The notes under the pieces were generated by a model. It ran no database searches, was not told where the DNA came from, and saw only the letters and a program-made list of their open reading frames with translations. From Congeria kusceri (Eukaryota; Mollusca; Bivalvia; Myida; Dreissenidae): a DNA stretch of 64,000 nucleotides. The translations under genes and the position numbers were made by a program. Positions within the stretch are counted from its first letter, which is position 1. The number at the start of each line of letters is the position of its first letter. Location of the stretch: the NCBI GenBank assembly GCA_027627225.1, contig CM051025.1, forward strand, positions 74,021,474-74,085,473, written 5' to 3'. Below, in pieces: positions 12,509 to 25,599 of this stretch.

Positions 12509-14464
12509 CATTCCTACTATTAAATTAGTTTAAAATTTTAAAATAACAAACGATGGATATGACGTTCACATCACAATAGTGAAGTTTGCTTTACACAGGT
12601 GATGTTTACTATGAGAAATTCTAGAGTTCCGCTCTTGTTTCTCAAAATGCCTAATTGACACCTGATTGGCAGATAAATGGAATGAGTTCTGAATCTTACT
12701 TTAGAAAGATTTTTTATGATCGAGGTCAAATACACAACCGTTCAAACCTATTGTTATGTGAATGGTATTATTATATACACATTATAGCATTTTTAATTGT
12801 GAAACCAATCGTACTGAAAGTAATGCGTCTAAAAATGTTTCAAAGTTTAAAAGAGATCTTTATTATAACTTTCCAGTGTATAATTTATCTCTTTGTATGT
12901 TTTCTTTTGTTGATTATACGACATGTGTGTCAATTATTTGGTTGCAATATTCATCTGGAAATCTGAATGTATTATCTACACTGTTGCATATTACTTTTCT
13001 AAACGCTACAGCAGACTTGAAAACACAAATTCATCTTTTAACACATCGCCAAACGCGGTATTTTATACCAAGAGTTTTCAACGAAAGTTTCAAATGCTTC
13101 GGAATATTGTCTGTAAAAAAAAAAAGAACATGCCCATCTCATCTTCTTATATATTGTAATTATAGCTAACGGGCTAACATGATGAAACAAAAATGACAGG
13201 CTCGATGGCAGATATTGTGTTTTCTCGTAACTTTCATGGCGTTATTTATTAAGTTGTTTTTGTCAAGTCGTACAATCTTTAAGTAACCGCATTTAGTGAA
13301 ATTGAAGTGTGCCTCAGTGTTAATATATATAACACGTCGGAAATCGGTCACAGATTGTCGAAATACTTAATTGTAGAAACAAAACCCCATCGACAGACAT
13401 CACGGTATTAACACGGCTTGAATGCAGCAATGTTGGGAGGCATTCACAGGAAGGGGGAAGCTGATTATTGAAACCATTTCTGTCATCATTTAAATGGCTC
13501 ATGGTTAATATGGCGATAATTAACATATTTCCAACAGCTGTGCCATATAAGACTGGTGAATCTTATTGCCAGAAACTGACAGCAAAAACATCAAACAAAT
13601 GTTTACATGATTTGTTGACGAACCTGAAGTAAATCATCTGAATGTTTACCTAGATTATAAGCAATACAATTAATTGCGATACTTATAGATTTAGCAAGGT
13701 TTAACCTGGTGGTTAATCATGTTGTGTTGAAGTTTTGAATGCTATTTTTGTTTTGTATACATGATTTTTACTTCAATACACAATTACAATATGAAATTAC
13801 AATATAAAAGAATGCATTGTTGTAAGACGATCCACTGGTAAATTTAAATTCGTAAATAAGAACTCAGGCTATGATTGGTGGCCACGATTAAACTCTTGAC
13901 TCATAAATGAATGAAAAAAAATGTGTCCATTAAACTGGCGTTTTGCATAATAATACAGCTGTAAAAGCATAATGTATTTTATTTTAATGTTATTTTTTCC
14001 GAACTATGTTCAAACATAAAACAAAGCATATAAAGACTTTCATCATATATATCAGTTACATGTACTGGTATTTAACATTTTGCGTCAAAGTAGCGATGTA
14101 AATAAACGACTTATTCAAGTGTATAATAATAAAATGTAAACGATGTGTATGCAAAGAAGCTATCTACAGAATATGTACTTTGTACAATAACGAGTGCCAC
14201 TCATGCGATGTGTAATAAACCATCCATCAATCGTAGTCGCAATTAGGTCAGGGGTAGTTGACAGGATGCATGATATTGAACCTATATCGGTCAACAGAGA
14301 GAGAATGTGGCGCGACAACTAACAAATTGTCGTCATATGGGTCCGCAATTATATATGTATACATATACAAAGGAATGTTCTTTCTAAAACACTGGATCCA
14401 AAATGGATACAGGAACAATAAAATATAAAAAAGATCTGAAAAAGAAATTGTCCAGTGTTGTTCA

Positions 14465-14520
14465 TATCTAGCAAGTGCCCAAGCGCTTTCGACAATATGT
14501 CTTCTTCAGGGGCTAACACA
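14465..14520 (-). ncRNA. Hammerhead-ribozyme-like motif in Penelope-like 3' region
   Basis: On the minus strand, in order: GTTAGC (stem I), CTGAAGA (conserved CUGANGA core), GACA-TAT-TGTC (stem II hairpin), GAAA (second conserved core), GCGC-TTGG-GCAC (stem III hairpin with one mismatch), UU (a permitted cleavage dinucleotide), then GCTA (stem I partner). Departures from a perfect ribozyme are an extra A before stem II, a two-base bulge in stem I and a C-A mismatch in stem III. Penelope-like elements are known to carry type I hammerheads in their terminal regions, which fits this position about 200 bases after the ORF. Activity of this copy is doubtful. Confidence 0.55.
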
Positions 14521-14724
14521 GTGCGAATGCATAATTGGATAATTGGATAATTGGATAGATGCCTGTGGTCACAACGTGTGACGCTCCATTGGTTAAATGA
14601 ATGTGTGTTATAGACAGGGATCCGGGCTGCATTTGGTATCACTAAAATAGTTGAAGAGTGAATACTCGCCTTATGTAATGGGGGTGCAATAGATTGGGAC
14701 TTGGTCTTTTTAGATGAAATTAGT

Positions 14725-15186
14725 TTATGTATCATTTTTATTTATTCCATATGGCTGAAGTGTGTTGAGTCGCCTTATCCAATATGTCTCCCGTGAATTG
14801 CGCTTTTCGTCCGACCACTGTGCATTTGCTTCGATACAGCAAAGGACGATGTTATCAAACGAGTTATCAGACTCGCTGAAATGTGTGGCAACGGGGAACC
14901 TGAATGTGCGTGTTTTCCAGTCGGATCTGTGCAAATTCATGCGTTTGCTTAATGCCATTTTCGTCTCGCCAACGTATTGTTTGTTGCAGACATTGCATGT
15001 CATGAGGTACACTGAATTCGATGTTTTGCAATTATGAGTACCTTTGATGGACGAAATGGCACCAAACATAGCTTTAAACGTCTGTGTTTGGCGCATCATT
15101 CTGCATATTTGGCAACGGCCAGTGTTAAATGGTGTTGACGTTCCTGTAACATATTCGTCAGGTTTGGATGCAATTTTGGCACGCAC
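14725..15186 (-). pseudogene. GIY-YIG endonuclease domain of Penelope-like element (fragment)
   Basis: This open frame of about 153 codons continues upstream to at least 15270 before a stop. It shows the Penelope-type features: a CXXC pair in GRCQICRMM, a second Cys cluster in CNVCNKQYVGET, the conserved Arg/His stretch SKRMNLHRSDW, PVATHFSES, and a C-terminal YWIRRLNTLQPYGIN. In this family the domain nicks target DNA for reverse transcription. The canonical GIY and YIG motifs are degenerate (VYL and YVG here), as is usual for Penelope-like elements. It is a relic with no RT domain; the GTG at 15186 is an artefact of ORF calling, not a real start. Confidence 0.85.
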
Positions 15187-16689
15187 GAGTATGTCCCTGA
15201 GACTTTTTGCCCTCCTGTAGGCAACATTGTTATTTTTTTCAGGGAATATTCTTTAAAGTTTTTTTAATGTCTCAAATTTGGACCAGTGGTGGTCAATAAT
15301 GTATATCTGGTAACTCTGGGTGGTAAGTGACCACGAAGCTTGGTACAGTTTATGCATTCGTCGACTTTGCATTGGTTAAGAATAGGGGACACAGAAGGGC
15401 GCAGGCACGCATTCCCAGATATTTACCATCATTTCGAAGCATAACTATTTTATATCAATATTGATCAAACGTACCAGTTTTAACCTTTCAGGTATTGATA
15501 TGTTCAATGTTTTATTAAGATTACTAATTTTTGGAGTATGTTACAAATATATGAGTGGATGTGATAAGATCAACATGTTGATACGTAATGAAATTATTTT
15601 GCATCCTTATATCCTTGCATTCAATGCATAATCACCACTTGAGAGGGATGCAAATGGGCAACAAAGAGGCTGCAGTGACACTGGAGCATCGAATACATTG
15701 ATAGGGAAATTTAAATGTAATTTCGATGCGAACAATACATATGTTTAACCTTAAATATGTAGAAAATAAAAAAGTGTTATAATGACAACATGACAATGAA
15801 TTGCGATATGAGATTGTGATTTCAACACTGATTCAACTCTGTCCGACCATCTTGGAAGATAATTATTTCAATGAAAGAATATATATTTATGCTATGACAG
15901 ATTCTGCGTTCCAGATCATACAGAAGAGATAAATTAGGGGAAAAACTGCTGATCGATTATTCCGGATTTTCACATTTGCCTTGCCATGTCCTGTATTTTC
16001 TTGTATGGGTATATTGTGTACTTTGACAAACTAGCGGACAACTTTGCTAACAGATTTGAAAAATCATCAATGGAAGTTTTACATATCCGGAACACTGTCC
16101 AGGTTGCCATAATAAATTAACCGTATAAATAGTCAGGCAGTGGCAGAGCTAAAACAACTAGGTAAACATTATGGAGCTGAAATAATCGAGTTTGAACGTG
16201 CATGGAGTTGAACATAGTGTTTAAGCCAATTAATTGTTTGTAGTCAGGCACATGCACTCAATGTTGTAACATGTCTCAGTTTCTAGATTTGGCACACTTA
16301 ACAACACTTGTGCTTGTGTCCCCTCACAAAGGAGGGATTCGATTCAAACACGCGGCTGTAAGAAAACTGATGAAAATTAAGACAGAATACCCAATGCATA
16401 GGCATGCGAATGCTACTTCTTGCGAGGACGGAGTGCTTGACTCCATGTTTCAAAAGCACAGTACTTTGAGACATGTGTGTGGTCAATGAATAGCGAATGT
16501 TACACAAGTTACAGGCAGCATCACAAGTAAATGAAAATGGTGAATGTTAAATTGCATAAAACATCTTTGGTATCAGCGGTTGCAAAATATGTAATAATAC
16601 CAACATGCATTCCATGCACACAAGAAAGGAAATAGCATGACTCGAGTATAATTAGAAAGGATTGCCAAGATATTTTAGTTTGCATCTTG

Positions 16690-19420
16690 CGCAGTTTTCT
16701 ACACTGCCATTATGACTGACAGATTAATGGAATGCGCTTTGCAACAAAAAGCCATTATAGAACAGACTTGTTTTGTTCTGACAGCATGTATCTCACACCT
16801 GCTTTATACTCTTAAAAATGTTAATTATTAAGATTACTGCAAATAAAAACAACACAAATTTGGAATGCGTGCAGAAAGATATGCCAGTAATGCAATTTAA
16901 TAATGCTGGTATGGTAGGCAGTGGTGTTAGCTATTCTTTAAAAAAAAAAAGACTCTCAGATATATTGCATAAACACAGGATTAGCCTTGAAGTACTCAAC
17001 AAAATTTAACTGGCAATGATAAAATTAAATAAGATGTTTCTATTCTTCCTGTGCCTTATGGATGTGGTTATAGTATGTCTTGTTTTTATAACATGTGTAA
17101 CATCATACTAGCATGGTTTGCATATAACTTTGCAATTAAATGGTTTGATTCAGTTGAGGAGTTTTGCTCAGAGTTGTGACTCTAGTGGCCATCATTTGCA
17201 GTAAACCGGAAATCTGAGCATGTGTGTTATAGATCATCATGGGAAGATTCTTGTAAAGTTTCATCAACACTGACTTAGAACTGCTGAAAATATGACAGGA
17301 CTACAAAACCGTTTATGCAATTGCTAACGCCTTCCTACCAACCACCGCCTTCCCGGTTTTCGTAACTATAAGCCGATATTTGTTGTTAAAAGTCCGGCTC
17401 ATCATTACAGATACCATAATCATGCATAATAATCATTGTCGTGCATTACATCAATCATTATCAAAATATCAGCATGCATAATATGCAATGTGGCTCAAGT
17501 GCTACTACGTGATATTTGGTCAATATAATCCCCAGCCCCCAACGTGCACGCTCTGAAACGATTAGGTTTCATTTAACATGGTGTTTCCAATCATTTGCAT
17601 GGTGCAGTTGCAAAATACAAACAAAACAGATAAATTCAGTTTTAATATTAATAGCCAATGTATCCATTAAGTATACATTAAGTTTCTGATATACAATTAT
17701 CATGTAAAATCAAATGTACAGCAACAACTATGTCTTTTAATTGTCTCATACAACTTAACCTTGTGATGCGATTTATTAAAACAAAAACATAAACGTATTC
17801 CATTGATTGTATTGAAAATTTCGGAAATAAAAGTGCAAATTGTTTTTGATGCATCAGTCTGAAGTATAACTACAAAGTCTTAGTATTGATACATCTTTTA
17901 TACCAGTTTCTTTTTATTATATTGTTTCATATTATATGTCCTTAAAGTATATGCCTTAAATGTTGCTACCTCAGATATTTGCATACTGAATCCCTTTTAG
18001 ATTAGTCTCCTAAGGCGAATGGCTGGTGAATTATATCCTGTTTCCGCCATTTTATTAATTCTATTTGTTTGATTGATGTCTCCCGGAAATATTTGCCACT
18101 TATTTCAGCTTGGATTCTTGCTTCCTTTTATCGGTCCAAATACATTTACAATTGCCGAATCTCGCTTGTTAATAATATGCCAATCGGCCAATTTCATCAA
18201 TCATGCCAACAGTATTACAATCTGCATAAAACGTATGCGTCATTTATTGACACTCTTAAAAGGACACATGTACTTATTGGCTACACTTACGCCATGACAT
18301 GCTGAGTAGCATCTTAACAATAAGGGCTTTTAAATACTTTACATAGAAAGTGCTGTTTACAGATGTCATCCTCTAGCAATTTCTTTAAAATCATGAACTT
18401 TTATACATGAAATTTTTCCTCCCTTTTTGCAATATTTTCCACGATACTAAGGGCCTGGGCCTCATGCCAAGCCTTTGAAAAACAAGACCTTAATAAAAGA
18501 TTTACCAAATGAGTTTGATTCAACGTGTACTTAATGTGTTTAATGCAACATTTTAATAAACAGATAACTTAACAAAGATACTATATTTACATTCAACATT
18601 TTCGCAATTTAATCAAATCAAAATAAGGTGGACACAAAAAGCCACATTTACAAATGGCTTTAATGACAATAACAACTCATTAAATATATTCTGTTCTTAC
18701 CTCTATCCTGAAAAAATGTGTGTATGTTTATAACTTTGGGTTGCTAGGTGTAATAAATACAACACATAGTGTAATCGGACAGTTCAGCATGGTTTAACAC
18801 TAGTCACATATGTTAACAAACTCTGTGTTAAACAGTTTGCATGTTGACGAAATTTGTTTACGAATTAAGAAAACGTTGTTAAATTATTTGTAGTATTATT
18901 GGTGCAAAAATGAGTAACATTGTTTTATTCAATTGTTTACTAGATAGAAATAAAAATATTCTATACCCAATGCATATTTGGAGGCTTTTGAGAAGATATA
19001 ATGCAATATATATCATTCTCTCAGAAGTGTTTCAACTGGTATTAACCTGAAAATAAAACTGTTATATTTCCTATGATATTAATTAAATCAACATTTTTAC
19101 ATATCTAGATGTCATCGTAATTATTTGGCTAATATATAAAAGTGTGCCATTTAAACAAATGACTCCTTCAAGTTATATACCAAATGCATTCATGAAAGCT
19201 AGAAACCATTCAAGTTGTAATAATATATAATATAAAGTAATAATAGTGTCAGCAGTTATTGACAAGATGTTGATAATTAAACCTATATTTATCATAGACA
19301 AGCATATGTGGTGATAATTAACTTCCCAGTCAGCTCTATTGAGGTGGAAACATATCTTTGTGGCAATAATAGGATTTTAAATAAAAATATTACCTTCATG
19401 AGCTAGTTGAACAGGTTGCA
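16690..19420. repeat. Possible third, strongly diverged copy (C) of the A/B segment
   Basis: Two landmarks recur in the same order: 16700-16745 (TGACAGATTAATGGAATG) resembles 4405-4450 and 12650-12690, and 19245-19325 (TGATAATTAAACCTATAT, then TGTGGTGATAATTAAC) resembles 7205-7280 and 14235-14315. The DNA between them could not be aligned by eye with confidence. No gene was recognised in this stretch. Confidence 0.4.
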
Positions 19421-19499
19421 ACAAATGACTACCAACATAGAGTAAAAGGACATTTTTATTAAAATATTATTTTAGCATTACTTTGTTAAGAGAGCTGAA

Positions 19500-22400
19500 A
19501 TAATATGGTGAAACTGTCAGAGCAATATACGAGTATATTATATTTTTAAATCTTAGCGACACAGCGCTGTATTTCAATATAGTGTTTAAGCAAAATGTGT
19601 GTCAAACTTGATTACTTAAGTATGCATTAGAAATCAAACACTAATCCAAAGTTCGGCAATTCTTTTGTTTTTTTAACTTATATTAAAGACAGGCTGTCTG
19701 ATTTTAATAGATTTATTTCGGGTCACTTTCGTAACACACTAACAAAAATGTTTTATATAACATAAAATAAACTCAACATCGACAAAAATATTTTATTTAT
19801 CGAACAATGCAAATATATATATTCTGTTGATACAGAACTGTTTACCCAACAGAAACGGCTAAGTTCGGTTTTGAATAAGAAAATAAGAACTGTGCATGCG
19901 CCAACAAATGATCGGAGTCGTCGAGACGAGTATACATGTATATAATAGTTTGTTGCACAGAAAAGTATGTTTTAGTTTTGAATCTAAATTTCTCTCTTAA
20001 TACGCATTTCTGAACAGTACTTTTCAATGTGACTGCATTCAGTAACAAGAAAATAGTGGTAGATTACATTATCAGGCTTTTGAATATACTTTAATTACAT
20101 ACCAGTTCATATCTTTTCAATATAACAGTAGAATAGAACCCATGGCTTGTTGTTTTCAAATAATTATTTGGAATACGATATGCTTTGTTTTGAAAGTTCT
20201 AAACTATTGATAGCAACATAGTCAAAAACAGAATATAAAATTGTCGAGTTGCAAATGAATGTTGATAGATAAACTGTTCATTGCATTTATATACTTTAAC
20301 ACTAAACTCCTTTCCAATTTATTAAATATTGTTGTAATTTAATGTCGTTTAACCTGTTTGTACAATATTTGCCACAATGTTTTTCCCATTCATAAAAATT
20401 ATATCTGAAATTGGGACAAAACCATCAGACAGTGACAAACAATGTGTCCATATGAGATATGACAATAAATTTGTTTTATTAACAACAATCAGTAACCCTG
20501 GATTCTGCTTTCCTTGCTATTTCGTTGAAAAAAAAACCTATAGCTCACACAGTTGTAATATTGATTCATCTTCTTTCCAAGACAAGTAATCATTGAATGT
20601 ATAGTCTTGCTTTGTGGGTAGTACAGTAACTATATATTTGTGCAAGATGACCCATCAGCTGTATCTGCCGCACTGATGACATGCTATTGATCAACACATC
20701 TTTTGTGAACAATACAATCACGATCCGGGATTAAATTCGTATCTGAAGCAGCTAATTTCTTTTCATACAATACAATTTTCTTGATAAATATGGTGTATAG
20801 GGGAGACATGATAATACTAACACAGTGGAAATTTTCATTTATCTAGGACCCCAATAAAATATGTCCTTATGTAATAAACTATTTATATATATTGTGATCG
20901 TACACGCTGTATCAATTGCGAGTTTGAGATTTAAATTGTACTATAGTTAAGTGGCATCATATCAGTACATAGATCAGTAGCATTATGAATTTTACTCTAT
21001 TATTCGAAGTATTTCAATTTGTGCATTTTTAAGTTTGTACAGTAAGGATGGTAAAAAGAAACATTTTAAATATATATAAACAGAAACATAGACTTGCTTA
21101 TTGATAAAGGTAGTAAATGTAGAGATACACCACAATGCCAATGATATTTGACATAAGACATCTAATTGTTGCCTTGACCTTCGAGCTAGGCACCCAGGTA
21201 TTGTGTGCGAGAGATTTTCCCGCTCGACGCATGGCTGAACAGTCACGTGCTTGTGACTCTCGAGAACATGCCATGGTTTTGTTTTCTCTTACTTCAAGTC
21301 AACTCGTGTAATTTGCGACCTATCAGGTGCTATGTACTAACACGACATTTATTTGTCGTAATCACTATATGCGTCACTGAACATTGTTACAGATCATCTT
21401 TATTAGTAATGTTAGATTGTCTAGTATCAATTAAGTTAAAGATTGGCTTCTATCATTTACTGCAAGTCATTAAAATCACAGAAGCAATTAATTTTCCACC
21501 TTCTCTTCTTGGAAGTTTATCTATATGTCAACTAGCCTACTTGTCGTTGGCTGGAAATTCATAAGAAAAGCTATTTTGTAGCATTTCTCGACAGATAGCA
21601 TCGCCATTAACCTCGTCTGTTTGGCTCGGATTATTATTATTTCACGGAAATTGTGTCATTATTAAAACGGTTTTCAAGAAAATCTGATAACGCATTGATT
21701 TACGGAATTAATGACCGTCTGCACCATCACAGACAAGATTTCTTAGCAAATAAACTGAATGTTTTTCATCTTGCTACATGGACAGATATTTTTAACAATC
21801 TGATTCATGTAACAGACCGTTAGTACATATGGGTCAGCAAGACCCAGCGTCAAGTGGAAACTAAAGCTAAAAGGAAATGAGCTTAAATTATCGTGAATTG
21901 AAGTCGCAAACACTACACTGGTATATTTTCTTAGTACCCCGATAGTTGGTCTATTTGGAATGCAGTATAAGAACATACAATACCAAACACTGTACCGTAG
22001 TTTTGCAGGCTTTCACATATTATATTGCCTTTACCAGTATTACTGTAAGTATAATTCGTGGTGACAATAAAAGGCAACATTTACGACAGTTCTACTATTA
22101 AGTACTAGAAAGTACACGGAGATCGCAGACTTCCACCAACATAGGTAACCTGCTTAACAAATGAAGTGGTATATTACCTCCATTGAACTATCTCGCAATA
22201 TTTATTTTGATCCGCGATTACGATCGTGATCCGATCACCACCAAAATTTAACCATGTATAATGGTCCATTTCCAGGCTGCCTCAAGTCATGCAGATCCGT
22301 TTATACCGTTGCTTACCATGCAGCAAACAGGCAAACAACAAACCTACATCCTTGACTTGGCGGACGTACCAACGGTTGAGGACCATCATAATCAACGTTT

Positions 22401-23640
22401 TTCGAATAAGTTTGTAGGAATGACAAGTAGAAATCACACTGCGAAAACCCGTTAGATGAAAGATAGTGGCCCAAAATATACTGTATGCGTAGTCATTAAA
22501 GCGTGTATCTACGACTTTATTACAGAAATAGCTGCCTAAATACAAAATATTGAGTTAATTCACATATTTCTATTTAGAAGGGAATATAAATAAAGATCAA
22601 ATTTTGCTGTAGGAAGCATAACTGGCTATTATTTAATTACAAAATCGTTTTCGGCTGTACGGCCGGAAACTCCAATACATGTATATACGTTGACTGGACA
22701 GTTGTTTAAATTTACACAACACTCAATACATAAAGCAAATGTCGACACTCGTATTTATTGATTTATTCGATATTTTAGTGTTTCCTTGGTCATGTTAATG
22801 TGTATCTGTCTGCTTTCAAGTTATTTTGTCACTTTCATCTGCTTATTTTGAAAATAATTGATCTGAAAGATCGTACATACACATTGTAAACACCAACATG
22901 TTCAAGGAGCGTTCAAATCAAGTTGCGGAATAAAATATTCATGTTTTGAAGCATTTCGTCCGTTAATCGAAATACAAGTGAACATATCAGAACTACGCGG
23001 CACACCAAAGCATACGACAATTTGCAATGTGCGTGCTATTGGACGGTCTATGCATATGCATAAACGGTAAATGGCATTCGGCGGCAATTATCTAGAGGTA
23101 ATGGCTCTTGAAGCATTATTACTGCGGCGTGAAAGACGCTGATCACTAAATCAATCAACACAATTGTTATCAACGTGTTGATGTCTTTCAAAAGAATACA
23201 GTCGTTCATGATTGATCTTTCTATGATCTTCCGGTATAATTACGCCGTCTTGGTATCATTTCAAACCACTTTTAATATTACATCACACCAAATAACCTTT
23301 TAGTCAGGTCTTAAAATAGCAAAATTTAAGTGAAAACCAGGAAACACTGTAAATGCAACCCGTAAATATACTAGTACTATATTTCACAAAAGGAACCCAG
23401 CAGGCCCGAGAAGTATTAAGCACGACCAAGTACTAAACACTTACATTTTCATTCTGACGCAAGCCAAACGTTGTCGAGGTAAAGCTTCTGTTGTGACCGC
23501 CAACATGACAAGTGTCGGTTCAAAATTTACACCGTCGATGTCAAGATAAACGTTTTCTGCACTGTTTATATATACTCCGACATGTTCCGAACAGCGCGAA
23601 CATCGAAGTAAACAAGCGTTGCTCAGTGTTAAACGGCGTT
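19500..23640. other. Intergenic DNA, no gene recognised
   Basis: The region is A+T-rich and contains only short ORFs without recognisable motifs, the longest being 119 codons at 21205-21564. A short piece around 21166-21240 reads like a decayed dispersed repeat, but no second copy in the window supports that. I see nothing else here. Confidence 0.6.
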
Positions 23641-23649
23641 TGCCACTCT

Positions 23650-23935
23650 GGGTTAAAAGCAATCTTTAAAATATCCCGTTTTGTGAAGATCAGAAACTCA
23701 CTCTAGGTTAAAAGCAATCTTTAAAATATCCCGTGTTGTGAAGAAAACTGTGGGATTTAGAGAGCAGAAACAGCTACAAAAGAAAATTTTAGATAAATTA
23801 AGGGCTATAACTTTGCATTTCCTAAAGCGGTTTGGTTGCTTATCGAACTTGACCGAGAAATTATGCCCACAAACATTTTCATTAAGTTTGGTGAAGATCG
23901 GATAAATCTGTTGGACGTAGATAGCTGCATATTTA
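23650..23935. repeat. Short direct duplication and fragment of a dispersed mollusc repeat
   Basis: About 45 bases containing GGTTAAAAGCAATCTTTAAA occur twice, at 23650 and 23706. Downstream, 23745-23935 contains GGGCTATAACTTTGC and AAGTTTGGTGAAGATCGG, phrases also typical of the long repeat at 59079-60513. It is probably a decayed fragment of the same or a related family. Confidence 0.5.
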
Positions 23936-23939
23936 ACAA

Positions 23940-25530
23940 TATCAGGAAACTATTACTGCAATAACTTATATATTGTATATGTATAACATATATTGTAATA
24001 AATGCATAAGCGATGCATTCAAATGTAGTTCTTTAACTGCATAAAACATGCACGAATGTTTCAGAATAAGCGTGCCTTTATGCAAAGATATCTGTAAATG
24101 AATTGGTGTTTTATGCCATATGCATAGCTTGTTCAAAAATAACTTTGTTTTAATGCTAATATTCTAGATTTAAGTAGATTTCTATCTTTCTGGCAAAAAG
24201 GCTCGATATGCACTGTACTTCTTTAACTGAATTAAACAGATCAAATTATTGGGTACAGTTCTAACGACGAAATGGTGCATTTCTTCAGTGTTATGTTTCA
24301 ATGAAGTGTAACATAAAATTTCGACTATATAAATATTAAATAATACTCGTAAACATTAAACAAGCCTTAAGTAGAATTGATTTTATAATTAAAAAATAAA
24401 ATACACTAAATAACATATGATCTTAAAAAAAGATTTCTCGCCGTCATGTCTATTCTATAAATAGTCGTATTTGCGTATATTTTAGTTCTAACTCGTTTTT
24501 GGTTAAATTATCTAGTACTCTTTTGATATAAAAAATGTGGCAAAGCTATAAATACGTTATTTGTGTCTGAAGTACTTTTCAATGATACATGAACAAATAA
24601 TAAATCTAACATCATGCTCAACCACTTAGTTCACATCCACAAACTACACTGTAAATCATGCCCAAATAGCAGTACTTCGTTTAGCAAACCCAAACAACTA
24701 TTATTTTTCTTAAACAATGTAATAAATTCAGTTCTCCATTCAAATTTTTCAAAACTCTTTTGAACGTCTTTCCTGTTATTTACAAAACACATTTCCTGCA
24801 CCTAAAAGACAAAACATTTTAAAATTTTATTTATTGCATTACCCAGTATTTGATTCAAAGCGAGAAATGGCATAATGACAATCTAACAACTTAAAAGCCT
24901 TTCGTAATTAGGAATTAGAAAATGTGAAAGCACAAACTCAAAGAGTACACACAACCCTTCCCGCCCATTTAACAAAGCATTTGCAAACTTTAATATGCAA
25001 GATCCATAAATAAATGTTAATGTTAAACAGATTATGACATTTTCTACTGTTGTAAGGCTTTTCCTGGCATTCAATCTAATGCATTTAGTCTACATCCTCC
25101 TGAAAAGTATCTACTTTAACTGCCGTTTAAATAACTCATCATTGCGTATATGCAGCTTCCCGTTCTGTCGTGCACTTTTGAGTTCATTTTATTTTAATAT
25201 ATTTCCAATTATTAAAACAAATACATGTACTGGTACATATAACTCGTATGTGAGCGAAAGCACAAAGATGAGAATAACACAGTCAGACATACAGAATAAA
25301 TGCTGGAAATTCGGTGTTGATAATTAATTATTATAGTTTTTGCAGTCACTTATAAATAAGTACAATTACATGTTCTGGTATGTAATGAGCAAGATAATAA
25401 CAGACACAGTGGCAGTATATGCCTTTCCACACTATTTAGCAATGCGGTTACATATGATAAATTTTGTCTTCTTGTGTCCTCCAAAGATGTTTTAGAAATA
25501 ATGTAAATTTTCTTTAACATTGTTGTTTGG
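23940..25530. other. Intergenic DNA downstream of ZCCHC4, no gene recognised
   Basis: A+T-rich sequence with no coding signal. A TTTATT at 25188-25193 reads as AATAAA on the minus strand and could serve as the ZCCHC4 polyadenylation signal, about 340 bases after its stop; this is uncertain. Confidence 0.5.
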
Positions 25531-25532
25531 TA

Positions 25533-25599
25533 CTATTTTCTTTTCTTCGTTGTCTTCTGTAATTTTGCGCGGCTTGCCTGGGAAGAACCTCTGTGGCCT
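25533..25599 (-). CDS. ZCCHC4: ZCCHC4 terminal exon: basic tail
   Basis: After ATTTCAG the exon reads (R)[20 protein letters not shown], then K and TAG at 25535-25533. The phase matches the previous donor, and ZCCHC4 relatives also end in a Lys/Arg-rich tail. Because the exon is short, this call rests on phase, splice sites and composition. Confidence 0.75.

Larger units (their letters stand above)
14350..15480 (-). mobile_element. 5'-truncated Penelope-like retroelement, 3' half
   Basis: On the minus strand the segment runs from about 15480 to 14350. It contains the C-terminal part of a Penelope-like polyprotein: a linker read as DHHWSKFETLKKL, then a stop, then RIFPEKNNNVAYRRAKSL, followed by a GIY-YIG nuclease region. 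After the ORF comes a 3' region with a hammerhead-like motif. The reverse transcriptase is missing, as expected for a 5'-truncated copy. The in-frame TAA and frame loss further upstream show it is dead. It interrupts segmental copy B. Exact ends could not be set because no clear target duplication was found. Confidence 0.85.
9850..16230. repeat. Segmental duplication, copy B (non-coding)
   Basis: This is the diverged counterpart of 1040-7780; the copy A entry lists the matching landmarks. It is interrupted by the Penelope-like element at about 14350-15480, after which the match resumes near 16050. It lacks the SINE and MITE of copy A. Several overlapping ORFs in 12655-13169 have no conserved reading frame relative to copy A and are not genes. 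Confidence 0.75.

Noticed and set aside
12275..12533. Poly-Leu and poly-Ser ORFs on opposite strands
   Set aside because: Pure translation of the (AGT)n microsatellite.
12655..13169. Overlapping ORFs of 78-135 codons
   Set aside because: They lie in the duplicated non-coding segment; the reading frame is not kept in copy A and no motif is seen.
14349..14735. 128-codon minus-strand ORF after the GIY-YIG frame
   Set aside because: It is the translated 3' region of the Penelope-like element, including the hammerhead-like motif.
21205..21564. 119-codon plus-strand ORF
   Set aside because: No recognisable domain, no promoter or splice context; composition fits a chance ORF.
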